Notes under the pieces: model-generated | Database searches by the model: none | What the model was told of the DNA's origin: nothing | What the model saw: only the letters and a program-made list of their open reading frames with translations | Translations under genes and position numbers: made by a program | From: Marinobacter nanhaiticus D15-8W | Lineage (GTDB): Bacteria; Pseudomonadota; Gammaproteobacteria; Pseudomonadales; Oleiphilaceae | Reading direction: 5' to 3' | DNA: 64,000 nucleotides | Assembly: GCF_036511935.1 (NCBI RefSeq) | Contig: NZ_AP028878.1 | Coordinates: 1,302,001 to 1,366,000, forward strand | Shown: positions 8,063 through 17,112 of the stretch, piece by piece | Position numbering within the stretch: the stretch's first letter is position 1 | How the letters are laid out: each line of letters begins with the position of its first letter

Positions 8063-8788
8063 TTACTCGAACAGCCGCCCCAAACCCGACTGTGGCTTGA
8101 GGTCTCCGCAAAGCCGTAGGGCTTCCCAGAAACTGACCTGGTTTGCCGTCAATACCGGCTGGTCCGCCGCGGCCTCCATGTCCTCGAGCCAGGCGACCGA
8201 GTGCAAGGCGGTATCGGGGACAAGCAGGACATCGGCATCCGGCTGACCATGTCTGGCAGCCAACTGGACTACGGCGTCCTTTTCCAGTGTGCCCACCTCG
8301 GCGGCGGTGACGATGCCCAGGCTGGTGTGGGCGACCACCTCTATTCCAAAGACTTCCAGGAAAGCCCTGAATCGTTGCGCGACGACCTCGGGAAAGGTGG
8401 CTGCGATCGCGACTCGCTGGGCGCCCAATGCTTCGATCGCGTGGATGAAGGCCATCGCGGTGGTGGATGCCGGGACCTGCAAGGCCTGTTCGAGTGTCGC
8501 AATCTGTCGGCGAACGCCATCAACGCCGAGCACGAAGCTGGCGCTGGTTGACGTCCAGAGCACCGATTCGATGCCGCTGCCCGCCAATGCCCGGGCGCCA
8601 TCGGCCAGGCGTCGGGTACTGCCCATTTCGCTGAGCGCCTCGACGGTATGGGCATCCTCGAGAAAGCCGGTATGGACGACCCGGGGGTCTACCGGCGGAT
8701 CGAGAGCCAGGCCCAGCCAGGGATAATCGTCTTCCGCAGCATGGCCGGGGTAGAGAAAACCGACGCGGCGGAGGGCTTGGTCGACCAT
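8063..8788 (-). CDS. Asp/Glu racemase-maleate isomerase fold protein lacking catalytic cysteines
   Basis: A 241-residue protein with the two-lobe layout of the Asp/Glu racemase, maleate isomerase and arylmalonate decarboxylase family: RRVGFLYPGHAAEDDYP at the start, an ALGAQRVAIAATFP strand-loop, and conserved spacing of the two active-site loops. The first loop reads LWTSTSASFVLG and the second LLVPDTALHS, where family enzymes usually carry one or two catalytic cysteines. Both are replaced here, so racemase or isomerase chemistry of the usual type is unlikely. The ATG at 8788 has GAGGAAG upstream. A bona fide maleate isomerase is encoded at 39361-40119. Confidence 0.72.
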   Translation of the reverse strand: MVDQALRRVGFLYPGHAAEDDYPWLGLALDPPVDPRVVHTGFLEDAHTVEALSEMGSTRRLADGARALAGSGIESVLWTSTSASFVLGVDGVRRQIATLEQALQVPASTTAMAFIHAIEALGAQRVAIAATFPEVVAQRFRAFLEVFGIEVVAHTSLGIVTAAEVGTLEKDAVVQLAARHGQPDADVLLVPDTALHSVAWLEDMEAAADQPVLTANQVSFWEALRLCGDLKPQSGLGRLFE

Positions 8789-9064
8789 TGGCTTCCTCGT
8801 TTGCTGGTAGTTTGCATAAGCCTGTCCGACACTATCAAGTTTATCGCCAGCAACGTAAATGTGGAGATAGAGGGGCAGGGTATCGATGTCCGCACCGGCC
8901 CGGTCACATTGCGTACACAGCCCGTACACAAACGGAAATTGATCTCTGGGGGCCGGCATATTAATTTCTGCAGATATGTCTGAGCTCAGGAAGCGTGTCG
9001 TGGCTGCCCGCGTGTTATGCGTGCAGGATCGCGGCGTTTCGTTTTTCGAGGATCACCGATCTTG

Positions 9065-9955
9065 ATGTCTTCCAGAAATAGTCATTCACAGAAACTGCTG
9101 CTGTTCGGTCTGTCAGCCCAGAAATCGTTTGCCATCGGCACGCTCAAGATCCGCGAGATCATGCCGTTTCCACGCCTGACCAAACTTCCGCATAGCCACC
9201 CGTCGGTGATTGGCACCACCACATTCCGGGGTGCGGCCGTACCGGTGATCGATATGGCCGCAGCCGTAGGCTATCCCCCGCTGAGTTATGAGGACCGCAA
9301 GAACAGCTCGGTCATCATTACCGATATCCAGCGCAAGGAAATTGGCTTCGTGGTGCCCAACGTGCGCAAGATCGTCGAAGCCGACTGGAAGCAGGTCAAG
9401 TCGCCACCGAAGGCCCTGGGCAAGAATGCTTTCGTCACGGGGCTGCTCGACATCGAGGGAGAAATTATCCAGTTACTGGATGTAGAGCTGCTACTGTCGA
9501 AAGTCTATCCAAGCGCCGTGGATACGGGCGATGTCCTACTGACCGACGTCCAGCGCGAAACCCTGAAATCCCTCAATATCCTGTTGGTGGATGATTCGCA
9601 AGTTGCGCGCAAGCAGCTGTCCGATGTGCTCGACAGCAAGGACATTACCTACTACGTCACCTCTAACGGTCAGGAAGCCCTGGACATCATGTTGGATGCG
9701 GCCCAGGATCGCCGTAGCATCGATATCCTCGTCAGCGATATCGAAATGCCCGGGCTGGATGGTTACGAGTTGGCGTTCAGCGTGCGGGACAACGCCTCCC
9801 TGAAGCAGCCATACATCATTCTGCACACGTCGCTGAACAGTGAGATGAGTGTCAGTTATGCCAACCAGGTTGGTGCCAACGAGGCACTGACCAAGTTCGA
9901 TGCGGAAGAACTGCTGCAGGCCATGCTGCGCGGCGCCGAGCAGGGGCGTCCTTGA
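9065..9955 (+). CDS. cheV: Chemotaxis coupling protein CheV
   Basis: A 296-residue protein: a CheW-like domain (residues about 8-150, with LLFGLSAQKSFAIGTLKIREI and LLDIEGEIIQLLDVE) followed by a receiver domain. In the receiver the acidic pair is Asp176-Asp177 (LLVDDSQVARK), the phospho-acceptor is Asp225 (LVSDIEMPGLDGYEL) and the conserved Lys lies in LTKFDAEE. CheV couples chemoreceptors to CheA and is adjusted by phosphorylation. The ATG at 9065 has GAGG about 13 nt upstream, so a slightly earlier start remains possible. No other chemotaxis gene is adjacent; a chemoreceptor lies at 29202-31085. Confidence 0.93.
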   Translation: MSSRNSHSQKLLLFGLSAQKSFAIGTLKIREIMPFPRLTKLPHSHPSVIGTTTFRGAAVPVIDMAAAVGYPPLSYEDRKNSSVIITDIQRKEIGFVVPNVRKIVEADWKQVKSPPKALGKNAFVTGLLDIEGEIIQLLDVELLLSKVYPSAVDTGDVLLTDVQRETLKSLNILLVDDSQVARKQLSDVLDSKDITYYVTSNGQEALDIMLDAAQDRRSIDILVSDIEMPGLDGYELAFSVRDNASLKQPYIILHTSLNSEMSVSYANQVGANEALTKFDAEELLQAMLRGAEQGRP

Positions 9956-10166
9956 CGGGGCCCCGCTTTCTCTCTATATCCTCTAGAAGCTCTGCTTGCA
10001 GTCCTATCTTTTAGGAGCCCGACGTTTTTCTTTAAGGTCTGTCCGGGGCAGGATGGCCGATCGGTAGTGTTTGCCTAGTCGTACGTGTTGCCCAGCAGTA
10101 CTTGCCCTTGTTCGTGCACGATGGGCGCTGTCGAATGCGCCGCCAATGCGATCGACGAGGGAAGTT

Positions 10167-12275
10167 ATGGCCGAAGAAGCCGGAAGTTCCGCAGGAAAGC
10201 CGTCTCACGAAGCAACGTCCGAAGAGGCGCACCTCAATCCAATCGTCTTCTATGGTTCGGTCATCGGCATCGTTGCCTTTGCCGTTTGGACCATGGTGTT
10301 CACCGAATCCGCCAGTGCCGTTATTACCGCGGTACTGGGCTGGATATCCAATACCTTCGGCTGGTTCTATTTCATTGCCGTTGTGGTCTACCTGGTCTTC
10401 GTAATCTGTATCGGACTATCCCGCTACGGCAAACTGCGCCTCGGGCCGGCCCATTCCACACCCGATTTCAATGTCCTGACCTGGGCGGCAATGCTCTTCT
10501 CCGCGGGTATCGGTATCGACCTGCTGTTTTTCTGTATCGCCGAGCCAGTGACCATGTTCCTGGCGCCACCGACAGGGAACCCCGACGAGATCGAAGCGGC
10601 CCGCCAGGCTCTGCAACTGACGTTCCTGCACTGGGGTTTGTCGGGCTGGGGCGTGTATACCTTGGTGGGCATGGCACTGGCATTCTTCAGTTACCGTCAT
10701 GGCCTGCCCCTGACGATACGATCGACCCTCTATCCCATCTTCGGAAAACGTATCAAAGGCGTGATCGGCCACACGGTGGATACCGCTGCCGTGCTGGGGA
10801 CGGTGTTCGGTATTGCGACCAGCCTGGGCATCGGCATCATCCAGCTCAACTTCGGGCTGAATTACATGTTCGGCGTACCCGACGGCACCCTGACCCAGGC
10901 GATACTGGCTGTGCTGATCGTGATCTTCGCGACTATTTCCGCCGTCACCGGCGTGGACAAAGGCATCCGCCGGCTGTCCGAGTTCAACATGCTGCTGGCC
11001 CTGATGTTGATGTTGTTCGTGTTGTTCTCGGGCAAGACCCTGTTCCTGCTCAACGCCCTGGTGATGAACATCGGCGACTACCTTTCCGAGTTCGTCAGTC
11101 TGTCGATGAATACCTATGCCTTCGACCCGCCCACCGACTGGCTCAATGCCTGGACCGTGTTCTTCTGGGCCTGGTGGATTGCGTGGGGCCCCTTTGTCGG
11201 TCTGTTCCTGGCACGCATATCCCGCGGGCGCACCATCGGCCAGTTCGTGGCCGGCACCTTGATCCTGCCGCTGACTTTCATGATGGCGTGGATGTCGATC
11301 ATGGGTAACAGTGCCATCGACCTTGTCATCAACGACACCGGCGTGGCGAACTTTGGTCAGCAGGCCATGGAGAATCCGGGCTCGTCCATCTATCTGTTTA
11401 TGGAAAGTTATCCCTGGGTCGGGTTGACCACCATCGTAGTGACGATCCTTGCCGTGGTCTTCTTCGTGACTTCCGGCGACTCCGGCTCGCTGGTATTGTC
11501 CAACCTGACATCGGTACTGCGGGACCCGAACCACGATGCGCCGGCCTGGATGCGAATCCTCTGGGCGGCCGTCATCGGTTTGTTGACCCTGGCCCTGTTG
11601 ATTGCCGGCGGCTTGACCGCCTTGCAGAGTACGGTCGTGATCATGGGGTTGCCGTTCGCGTTCGTGCTTTTCCTGATGATGGTTGGTGTCTTCCGGGCGT
11701 TGCGGTTGGAAGGGCTGAAGGAGGATAGCCAGATGTCCAGTCTGGCGGGGCATCTCTCCGGACGCGTGGTAACGACGGAAAAAGGTATGCTCAACTGGCG
11801 CCAGCGGTTGACGCGCAGCGTGAGCTTCCCGGATCACAAGCAGGCGAGGACCTTTCTCGTCGATATTGCCAAACCGGCGATGGGCGAAATCTCCGAAGTC
11901 CTGGTCGACAAGGGATTCAAGGTACGCGTGGAAGAGGACAACGGCGTCAACGAGCATGTAGGACTGACGGTGGACCTGGGTGGCGAGCAGAACTTCACCT
12001 ACCAGGTGTGGCCGCGCAAGTGCCTGATGCCGGCCTTTTCGATACGGGCGACCCGCAGCGATACCCACTACTACCGGCTTGAGGTGCATATCGGTGAAGG
12101 CGGCCAGGGATATGACCTGTTCGGGTATACCAGGGAGCAGGTGATCGCCGACATCCTGGATCAGTACGAACGCCACCTGTATTTCCTGCATAGTCAACGG
12201 GAGTTGCCTGGCGGCGACGCGATCATGCCGGAGAATACGACGTCATCGGAGGATGAGGGAGCTTCGAAAACATGA
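10167..12275 (+). CDS. betT: BCCT family choline transporter
   Basis: A 702-residue inner-membrane carrier with twelve predicted helices and a long cytoplasmic C-terminal domain (from about residue 540). The sequence FSAGIGIDLLFFCIAEPV matches the BetT-type motif rather than the sodium-coupled GMGIG form, and the family signature appears as FFWAWWIAWGPFVGLFLARI. BetT imports choline, probably with protons, for conversion to the osmoprotectant glycine betaine. The start at 10167 is set by GAGGGA at 10157-10162; an in-frame ATG at 10071 lacks such a site. Its TGA overlaps the ATG of the choline dehydrogenase gene. Confidence 0.93.
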   Translation: MAEEAGSSAGKPSHEATSEEAHLNPIVFYGSVIGIVAFAVWTMVFTESASAVITAVLGWISNTFGWFYFIAVVVYLVFVICIGLSRYGKLRLGPAHSTPDFNVLTWAAMLFSAGIGIDLLFFCIAEPVTMFLAPPTGNPDEIEAARQALQLTFLHWGLSGWGVYTLVGMALAFFSYRHGLPLTIRSTLYPIFGKRIKGVIGHTVDTAAVLGTVFGIATSLGIGIIQLNFGLNYMFGVPDGTLTQAILAVLIVIFATISAVTGVDKGIRRLSEFNMLLALMLMLFVLFSGKTLFLLNALVMNIGDYLSEFVSLSMNTYAFDPPTDWLNAWTVFFWAWWIAWGPFVGLFLARISRGRTIGQFVAGTLILPLTFMMAWMSIMGNSAIDLVINDTGVANFGQQAMENPGSSIYLFMESYPWVGLTTIVVTILAVVFFVTSGDSGSLVLSNLTSVLRDPNHDAPAWMRILWAAVIGLLTLALLIAGGLTALQSTVVIMGLPFAFVLFLMMVGVFRALRLEGLKEDSQMSSLAGHLSGRVVTTEKGMLNWRQRLTRSVSFPDHKQARTFLVDIAKPAMGEISEVLVDKGFKVRVEEDNGVNEHVGLTVDLGGEQNFTYQVWPRKCLMPAFSIRATRSDTHYYRLEVHIGEGGQGYDLFGYTREQVIADILDQYERHLYFLHSQRELPGGDAIMPENTTSSEDEGASKT

Positions 12276-13960
12276 GTGAGACCAACTTCGACGAAACGTA
12301 CGACTACATCATTGTCGGCTCGGGTTCCGCCGGTTCCGTGCTGGCGGACCGGTTGAGCGCCGATGGCCAGAATCAGGTGCTGGTGCTGGAGTTCGGCGGC
12401 AAGGATAACTCGGTCTATATCCAGATGCCGACGGCCTTCTCGATCCCCCTCAATAAGCCCCGGTTCGACTGGGGCTTTCACACCGAACGCGAGCCCGGTC
12501 TCAACGGTCGCTCCATCCATCAGGCACGGGGCAAGGTGATCGGCGGTTCGTCATCGATCAACGGCATGGCCTATGTGCGTGGTTGCGCCGGTGATTTTGA
12601 GGAATGGGTGGAACACGGCGCCGAAGGTTGGGGCTACGCCGACGTGCTGCCGTACTTCAAGCGGGCCGAGGACTGTATCTACGGTGACGATGACTATCGC
12701 TCAACCGGCGGACCTGTCGGCGTCTGCAATGGCAATAACATGAAGAACCCGCTGTACCGGGCCTTCATCGAGGCTGGGCGCCAGGCCGGCTACGGTGAAA
12801 CCAAAGACTACAACGGTTATCGTCAGGAAGGCTTCTGCCGCATGGACATGTCCGTGCGTAACGGTGTCCGAAGCTCCACCGCCAACGCCTATCTCAAGCC
12901 AGCCCTGGGGCGTTCCAACCTCAACCTGCAGATGCATGCGCTGACCACCCGCATTCTCATGGAGGGTAAGAAAGCTGTTGGAGTGGAGTACCGCAAGCAG
13001 GGAAAAAACTATCGAGTAGCGGCGCGTAAGGAAGTACTCCTGTGTGCCAGTGCCTTCAACTCGCCGAAACTATTGATGCTCTCGGGCATAGGCCCGGCCG
13101 AGCACCTGAAAGAGATGGGCATCGATGTAGTCCACGACCTGCCGGGAGTGGGGCAGAACCTACACGACCACCTGGAAGTGTGGATCCAGCAGACCTGTAC
13201 CCAGAAGATTACCCTCAACAGCAAGCTCAATCCCTTGGCCCAGCTGTTGATCGGTGCGCAATGGTTCTTCTTCAAGTCCGGACTGGGGGCCACCAATCAC
13301 TTCGAGTCCAATGGCTATATCCGCAGTCGGGCGGGGCTCAAGTATCCGGATCTGCAATACCACTTCCTTGCCGGGGCTATTGCCTACGATGGTTCCAGTG
13401 CGGCGGAGGGACACGGCTTCCAGGCCCATCTCGGAGCCAACAAGCCCACGAGCCGCGGCTGGCTGAAGCTACGCTCAAGTGACCCGGAGGCCCCGCCGCG
13501 AATCTTCTTCAATTATCTGGACACGGAGGAAGATAAACAGGCCTATCGGGACGGTGTCCGCCTCACCCGCGAACTCTTCGCCCAGCCGGCGTTCGATCCC
13601 TACCGGGGCGAAGAGCTGATGCCGGGAGACAAGGTGCAGAGCGACGATGAGATCGACAACTGGGTTGCTGACAACGCCGAGACGGCCTATCACCCTTGCG
13701 GCAGTTGCCGGATGGGTACGGATGCAAACGCCGTCGTCGATCCACAATGCCGGGTGCATGGGATCGAAAACCTGAGGGTGGTGGACTCCTCTATCATGCC
13801 CACTGTCACCAACGGCAATATCAACGCGCCCACGATCATGATCGGTGAGCGCGCGGCGGACATGATCCTTGGTCGCAGCTTGCTAGAACCTGCGCAGGTT
13901 CCCGCCTTCCATATGGAAAACTGGGAAAACAGCCAGCGCGAAACTGAGCCGAAGCGCTAG
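12272..13960 (+). CDS. betA: Choline dehydrogenase
   Basis: A 562-residue GMC flavoprotein. FAD fold YIIVGSGSAGSVLADRL (GSGSAG 16-21), first GMC signature RGKVIGGSSSINGMAY, second signature GSLNSPKLLMLSG-like SAFNSPKLLMLSGIGP, and the active-site AYHPCGSCRMG histidine with NGNINAPTIMIGE near the C-terminus. Similarity to E. coli BetA runs the whole length. It oxidises choline to betaine aldehyde, and BetA can carry out the second step as well. It overlaps betT by ATGA, so uptake and oxidation are translated together. No betB or betI lies in the window. Confidence 0.92.
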   Translation: MSETNFDETYDYIIVGSGSAGSVLADRLSADGQNQVLVLEFGGKDNSVYIQMPTAFSIPLNKPRFDWGFHTEREPGLNGRSIHQARGKVIGGSSSINGMAYVRGCAGDFEEWVEHGAEGWGYADVLPYFKRAEDCIYGDDDYRSTGGPVGVCNGNNMKNPLYRAFIEAGRQAGYGETKDYNGYRQEGFCRMDMSVRNGVRSSTANAYLKPALGRSNLNLQMHALTTRILMEGKKAVGVEYRKQGKNYRVAARKEVLLCASAFNSPKLLMLSGIGPAEHLKEMGIDVVHDLPGVGQNLHDHLEVWIQQTCTQKITLNSKLNPLAQLLIGAQWFFFKSGLGATNHFESNGYIRSRAGLKYPDLQYHFLAGAIAYDGSSAAEGHGFQAHLGANKPTSRGWLKLRSSDPEAPPRIFFNYLDTEEDKQAYRDGVRLTRELFAQPAFDPYRGEELMPGDKVQSDDEIDNWVADNAETAYHPCGSCRMGTDANAVVDPQCRVHGIENLRVVDSSIMPTVTNGNINAPTIMIGERAADMILGRSLLEPAQVPAFHMENWENSQRETEPKR

Positions 13961-14062
13961 TGTTCCGTCTGATCAACGAATTGACCAGGCGGGACACGGG
14001 TGTCCTGTTAAGTTGACGAATTAACGAACGGAGGAACTAGATGCTGCATTGTTTGGCGGAGC

Positions 14063-14692
14063 CTAGCCGAATGCCAGCCAGGCTCCCACCAATACCATCA
14101 GCGTTCCCGCCACCCGATTGATCGCCCGTACGCCGACACCGCGGCGCAAGGCTTGGCTCAGCTTACGGCCCCCATGGGCATAGAGTTGCAGGCAGAGGAA
14201 TTCCAGCCCGAGGATAATCAGGATCAGCACCGTGAGCTGCGGCACCATGGGTAGTGAGCTGTCGATAAATGGCGGCAACAGGGCTATGAAGAACGCCCAG
14301 CCTTTGGGATTGGCGATTGCCGTCACGAAACCCTGAGTGGCCAGTTGCACCGGCGATGTGTCCGGTGGCGCCGCGTCGCTCTCCGGCATCGCCATCTTGC
14401 CCCGCGAACGCCACATCTGGACGCCCAACCACGCCAGGTAGATGCCACCGGCGTACTTGAACACCGCGAACGCCGTCGGATACTGCAACATAAAGGTCGC
14501 CACCCCGACTGCCGCAGCCGTCGCAACCACCGCCACACCCACCAGTTCCCCCGCCATCATCCACAGCGCACGGCGCACACCGATGGTAATGCCCAGTGAT
14601 AGCGCCAGGGTCATGCACATCCCCGGGGTGATCGATACCACGAAGAAGGTGGGGATGAAGGCTGAGAGGAGATGGACGTTAAGCGACAACAA
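14063..14692 (-). CDS. LysE/RhtB family amino acid exporter
   Basis: A 209-residue protein with about six helices. The start FIPTFFVVSITPGMCMTLALSLGITIG is the SPGP-type N-terminal motif of LysE/RhtB exporters, and AGGIYLAWLGVQMWRSR plus GFVTAIANPKGWAFFIALLPPFID are the other landmarks. Such proteins export amino acids or homoserine lactone-like compounds; the substrate is unknown. The apparent start is TTG with little ribosome-site support, so the true start may be a few residues away. It lies just upstream of a second, distinct LysE gene on the same strand. Confidence 0.88.
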   Translation of the reverse strand: MLSLNVHLLSAFIPTFFVVSITPGMCMTLALSLGITIGVRRALWMMAGELVGVAVVATAAAVGVATFMLQYPTAFAVFKYAGGIYLAWLGVQMWRSRGKMAMPESDAAPPDTSPVQLATQGFVTAIANPKGWAFFIALLPPFIDSSLPMVPQLTVLILIILGLEFLCLQLYAHGGRKLSQALRRGVGVRAINRVAGTLMVLVGAWLAFG

Positions 14693-14800
14693 GGCGGCGA
14701 TCCCTCACTGGACGATAAAATGGCCATCGCTAGGGATGGGCAGAAAAGCGTATATGGTATCTGAGCTTAAGCAAAGCAAGCCCGGGGCAGGGCCTTTAGC

Positions 14801-15418
14801 TCAGTTTTTCAGTATCCCCACCACCAACCGACCGGCCAGGGCCAGCAGGATCGCTCCGAACAGACGCTCGAACCAGACGGTGTGCTGTTGCAGGCGCTTG
14901 AGCCAGCGGGGGCTCGAGAATAGCCAGGCGACGATCAGATACCAGGCGCCGTCGATGATCATGGCGGTGGCCGCGTAGCCGAGTTTGGCGATGAACGAGG
15001 TGTCCTGACCGACCACCTGGCTGAACAGGGCAATGAAGAAGACGGCGATCTTGGGGTTGAGGAAGACCACCAGGAAGCCGTCGCGGGCAGCGCTGGTCGT
15101 GGTGGGTACCTCGGGCAGGGCGTTGTCAGCTCGGCTTCGGGCGGTCAGACCTTTGACGCCCAGCCACGCCAGATAAAGCGCACCGCCCCATTGCAGGACC
15201 GTGAAAGCCGTCGGCGAGGCAGTGATGATTGCCGCCAGTCCGACAATGCTCAACAGCGCGTAAAGACCTACTCCCAGACCATGCAGTAAGGCTGCGACGA
15301 CACCATTGCGACGTCCGCCCGCCAGGGTCTGCTTCAATACCACCGCAAGCGACGGGCCCGGTGACATCGCGCCGAGGATGCAGATGCTGACGACCGTGAG
15401 CCAAGTGGCGAGTGTCAT
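14801..15418 (-). CDS. LysE family translocator
   Basis: A 205-residue, six-helix exporter beginning MTLATWLTVVSICILGAMSPGPS, with the AMSPGPSLAVVLKQTL motif, GGALYLAWLGVKGL and FLVVFLNPKIAVFFIALFSQ. It is a LysE-type amino acid exporter and only distantly similar to its neighbour at 14063-14692. The ATG at 15418 is preferred over an upstream in-frame codon because GAGAAGGA precedes it. Substrate is unknown. The two exporters are separated by 108 bp and could share a transcript. Confidence 0.88.
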   Translation of the reverse strand: MTLATWLTVVSICILGAMSPGPSLAVVLKQTLAGGRRNGVVAALLHGLGVGLYALLSIVGLAAIITASPTAFTVLQWGGALYLAWLGVKGLTARSRADNALPEVPTTTSAARDGFLVVFLNPKIAVFFIALFSQVVGQDTSFIAKLGYAATAMIIDGAWYLIVAWLFSSPRWLKRLQQHTVWFERLFGAILLALAGRLVVGILKN

Positions 15419-15575
15419 GGTGAAGTCCTTCTCCCGAAACGGTGGAAGTCTAGATGATTCCCGATGCGGGGGATACCACGCCAACTGATTTGCGTCATGC
15501 CGTGGTGGCTGGTGCCTGGGCTATGCTTGGTTAGGTTCTGTATAGCAAGTCCATCACCAGGTAGGGAGGGTTCGG

Positions 15576-16706
15576 ATGGATACCGGAGTGGTACTTACGG
15601 GCGGCGGTGCCCGAGCCGCGTATCAGGTTGGCGTGCTGAAAGGGATCTCCGATATCTTCCCGGACTGGGCGCACCCCTTTCGCGTGATCGTCGGTACGTC
15701 CGCCGGCGCGATCAACGCCGTGGCGTTGGCCGGCGGTGGCGGGGTATTCCGACACAATATCACCAAGCTCGAACAGATTTGGTCAGAACTCACCATCGAC
15801 CAGATCTACAAGGCCAATTCCTACGACATCCTCCGCAATATGACGGATATCGCCCGGCGCATGATCTCAGGCGCCTACGATGAAAGCCCCATGGCCTTGC
15901 TGAACAACAGCCCGCTGAAAGCCTTGCTGAAGCGGGAGGTGGATTTTGGTCAGGCAAGGGCCGCCATCGCCGCAGGTAACATCGCGGCGCTTGGCGTCAA
16001 CGCGTGTGGATATACCACGGGCCAAAGCATCTGCTTCTTCGAGGGAGCGCCGTCGATCGCGGGATGGGCCATCGGACAGCGAGCGGGTGTCCGTACGGAA
16101 TTGGGGCTTGACCACGTGCTGGCGTCCTCGGCCATCCCAACACTGTTCAGGCCGGTAAGAATCAACCGCGAGTATTTTGGCGATGGCGTCACCCGGCAGA
16201 TGGCCCATATCAGCCCGGCGTTGCGGCTGGGCGCATCAAAAGTGCTGGTCATCGGTGTCAGCGCGAACAACATATGCCCGCCGAAGCGGCCAAAAACGCC
16301 GGAGGTGGCCGATTTGGGCCACGTGATCGCCCATGTCTTCAATGGCATGTTCCTGGACACCCTGGATTACGATATCGACCGTCTGCGGCTGATCAACCAA
16401 TTGCTGGAACTGGTGCCCGAAGACAAGCTGCAAGAATCGAAACTTGACTTGAAACCCGTACGTTTGCTGGAGATTTCTCCGTCGGAAGACATGGGTGAGC
16501 TGGCCACCCGCTACCTCAACCGCATCCCCATGGTCCTGCGTCGATTTGCCGGAGCAAGCCGTGATGCTCACTCCTCCGGTTCGAGTTTGGTGAGCTACCT
16601 GATGTTCGATCAGGGCTTCTGCCGCGAGCTGATTCGTATGGGGTACGAGGATGCCCAGCGCCAGTCGCGGCAAATCGAGCAGTTCTTCAAGGCGGACGCG
16701 AACTGA
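15576..16706 (+). CDS. Patatin-like phospholipase
   Basis: A 376-residue protein with the patatin layout: oxyanion loop VLTGGGARAAYQVGVL (residues 6-21), nucleophile elbow GTSAG with Ser42, and catalytic-dyad Asp203 in YFGDGVTRQ (usual motif DGG/A). These residues define a Ser-Asp acyl hydrolase acting on phospholipids or other acyl esters. There is no signal peptide, so it probably acts in the cytoplasm or at the inner membrane. The ATG has GGGAGGG just upstream. It ends 8 bp from the convergent cytochrome c gene. Confidence 0.9.
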   Translation: MDTGVVLTGGGARAAYQVGVLKGISDIFPDWAHPFRVIVGTSAGAINAVALAGGGGVFRHNITKLEQIWSELTIDQIYKANSYDILRNMTDIARRMISGAYDESPMALLNNSPLKALLKREVDFGQARAAIAAGNIAALGVNACGYTTGQSICFFEGAPSIAGWAIGQRAGVRTELGLDHVLASSAIPTLFRPVRINREYFGDGVTRQMAHISPALRLGASKVLVIGVSANNICPPKRPKTPEVADLGHVIAHVFNGMFLDTLDYDIDRLRLINQLLELVPEDKLQESKLDLKPVRLLEISPSEDMGELATRYLNRIPMVLRRFAGASRDAHSSGSSLVSYLMFDQGFCRELIRMGYEDAQRQSRQIEQFFKADAN

Positions 16707-16713
16707 CCACCCT

Positions 16714-17046
16714 TCACTCATCCGGCAGGGTCACGGAAATCTTGATCGAGGCGTACCAGGCGGCCACGTCGGAGATCTGCTGGTCGGTCAGGTCCTTGGC
16801 AACGACCGTCATCATCTCGTGCTGGCGCTCACCGCTGCGGAAGGCCTTGAGCTGTCGTTCGAGGTAGATCTGGCTCTCGCCGGCCAGGTGCGGGGCGATG
16901 GGAATCCTGGCGATACCGTCGAGACCGTGACAGGTCTGGCATTGGCGCGCCAGCTTGCGTCCGTTGGCCGGGTCGGCGGCCTGGGCACAGACGGGAACCA
17001 GGCACGTAGCCAACAAAAGCACGAGCGAAAGGCGTGGACGAGGCAT
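16714..17046 (-). CDS. Small periplasmic c-type cytochrome
   Basis: A 110-residue protein with a signal peptide (about residues 1-23, cleavage near AQA-AD). The haem site CQTCH occupies Cys36, Cys39 and His40, and a Met near 78-79 (HEMMTVVAKDLTDQQ) is the probable sixth ligand. It belongs to the single-haem cytochrome c class I group. It follows the PQQ-type sugar dehydrogenase gene on the same strand after 66 bp and is likely its electron acceptor, an inference from position. Confidence 0.9.
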   Translation of the reverse strand: MPRPRLSLVLLLATCLVPVCAQAADPANGRKLARQCQTCHGLDGIARIPIAPHLAGESQIYLERQLKAFRSGERQHEMMTVVAKDLTDQQISDVAAWYASIKISVTLPDE

Positions 17047-17112
17047 GGTAGGGCTCCGGATGTGCGGCGGGTACGGCGTTACCCCGTCGCAAGTGATGAT
17101 GGGGCGGGAATG

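Noticed and set aside
10416..12197. 593-codon open frame antisense to betT
   Set aside because: It is a shadow of the GC-rich betT codons; its product is low-complexity, rich in His, Gln and Arg and matches no family.
14030..14043. GGAGGAACTAG-ATG that looks like a translation start after betA
   Set aside because: The frame runs only about 26 codons into the antisense of the LysE gene, so it is a chance or remnant start.
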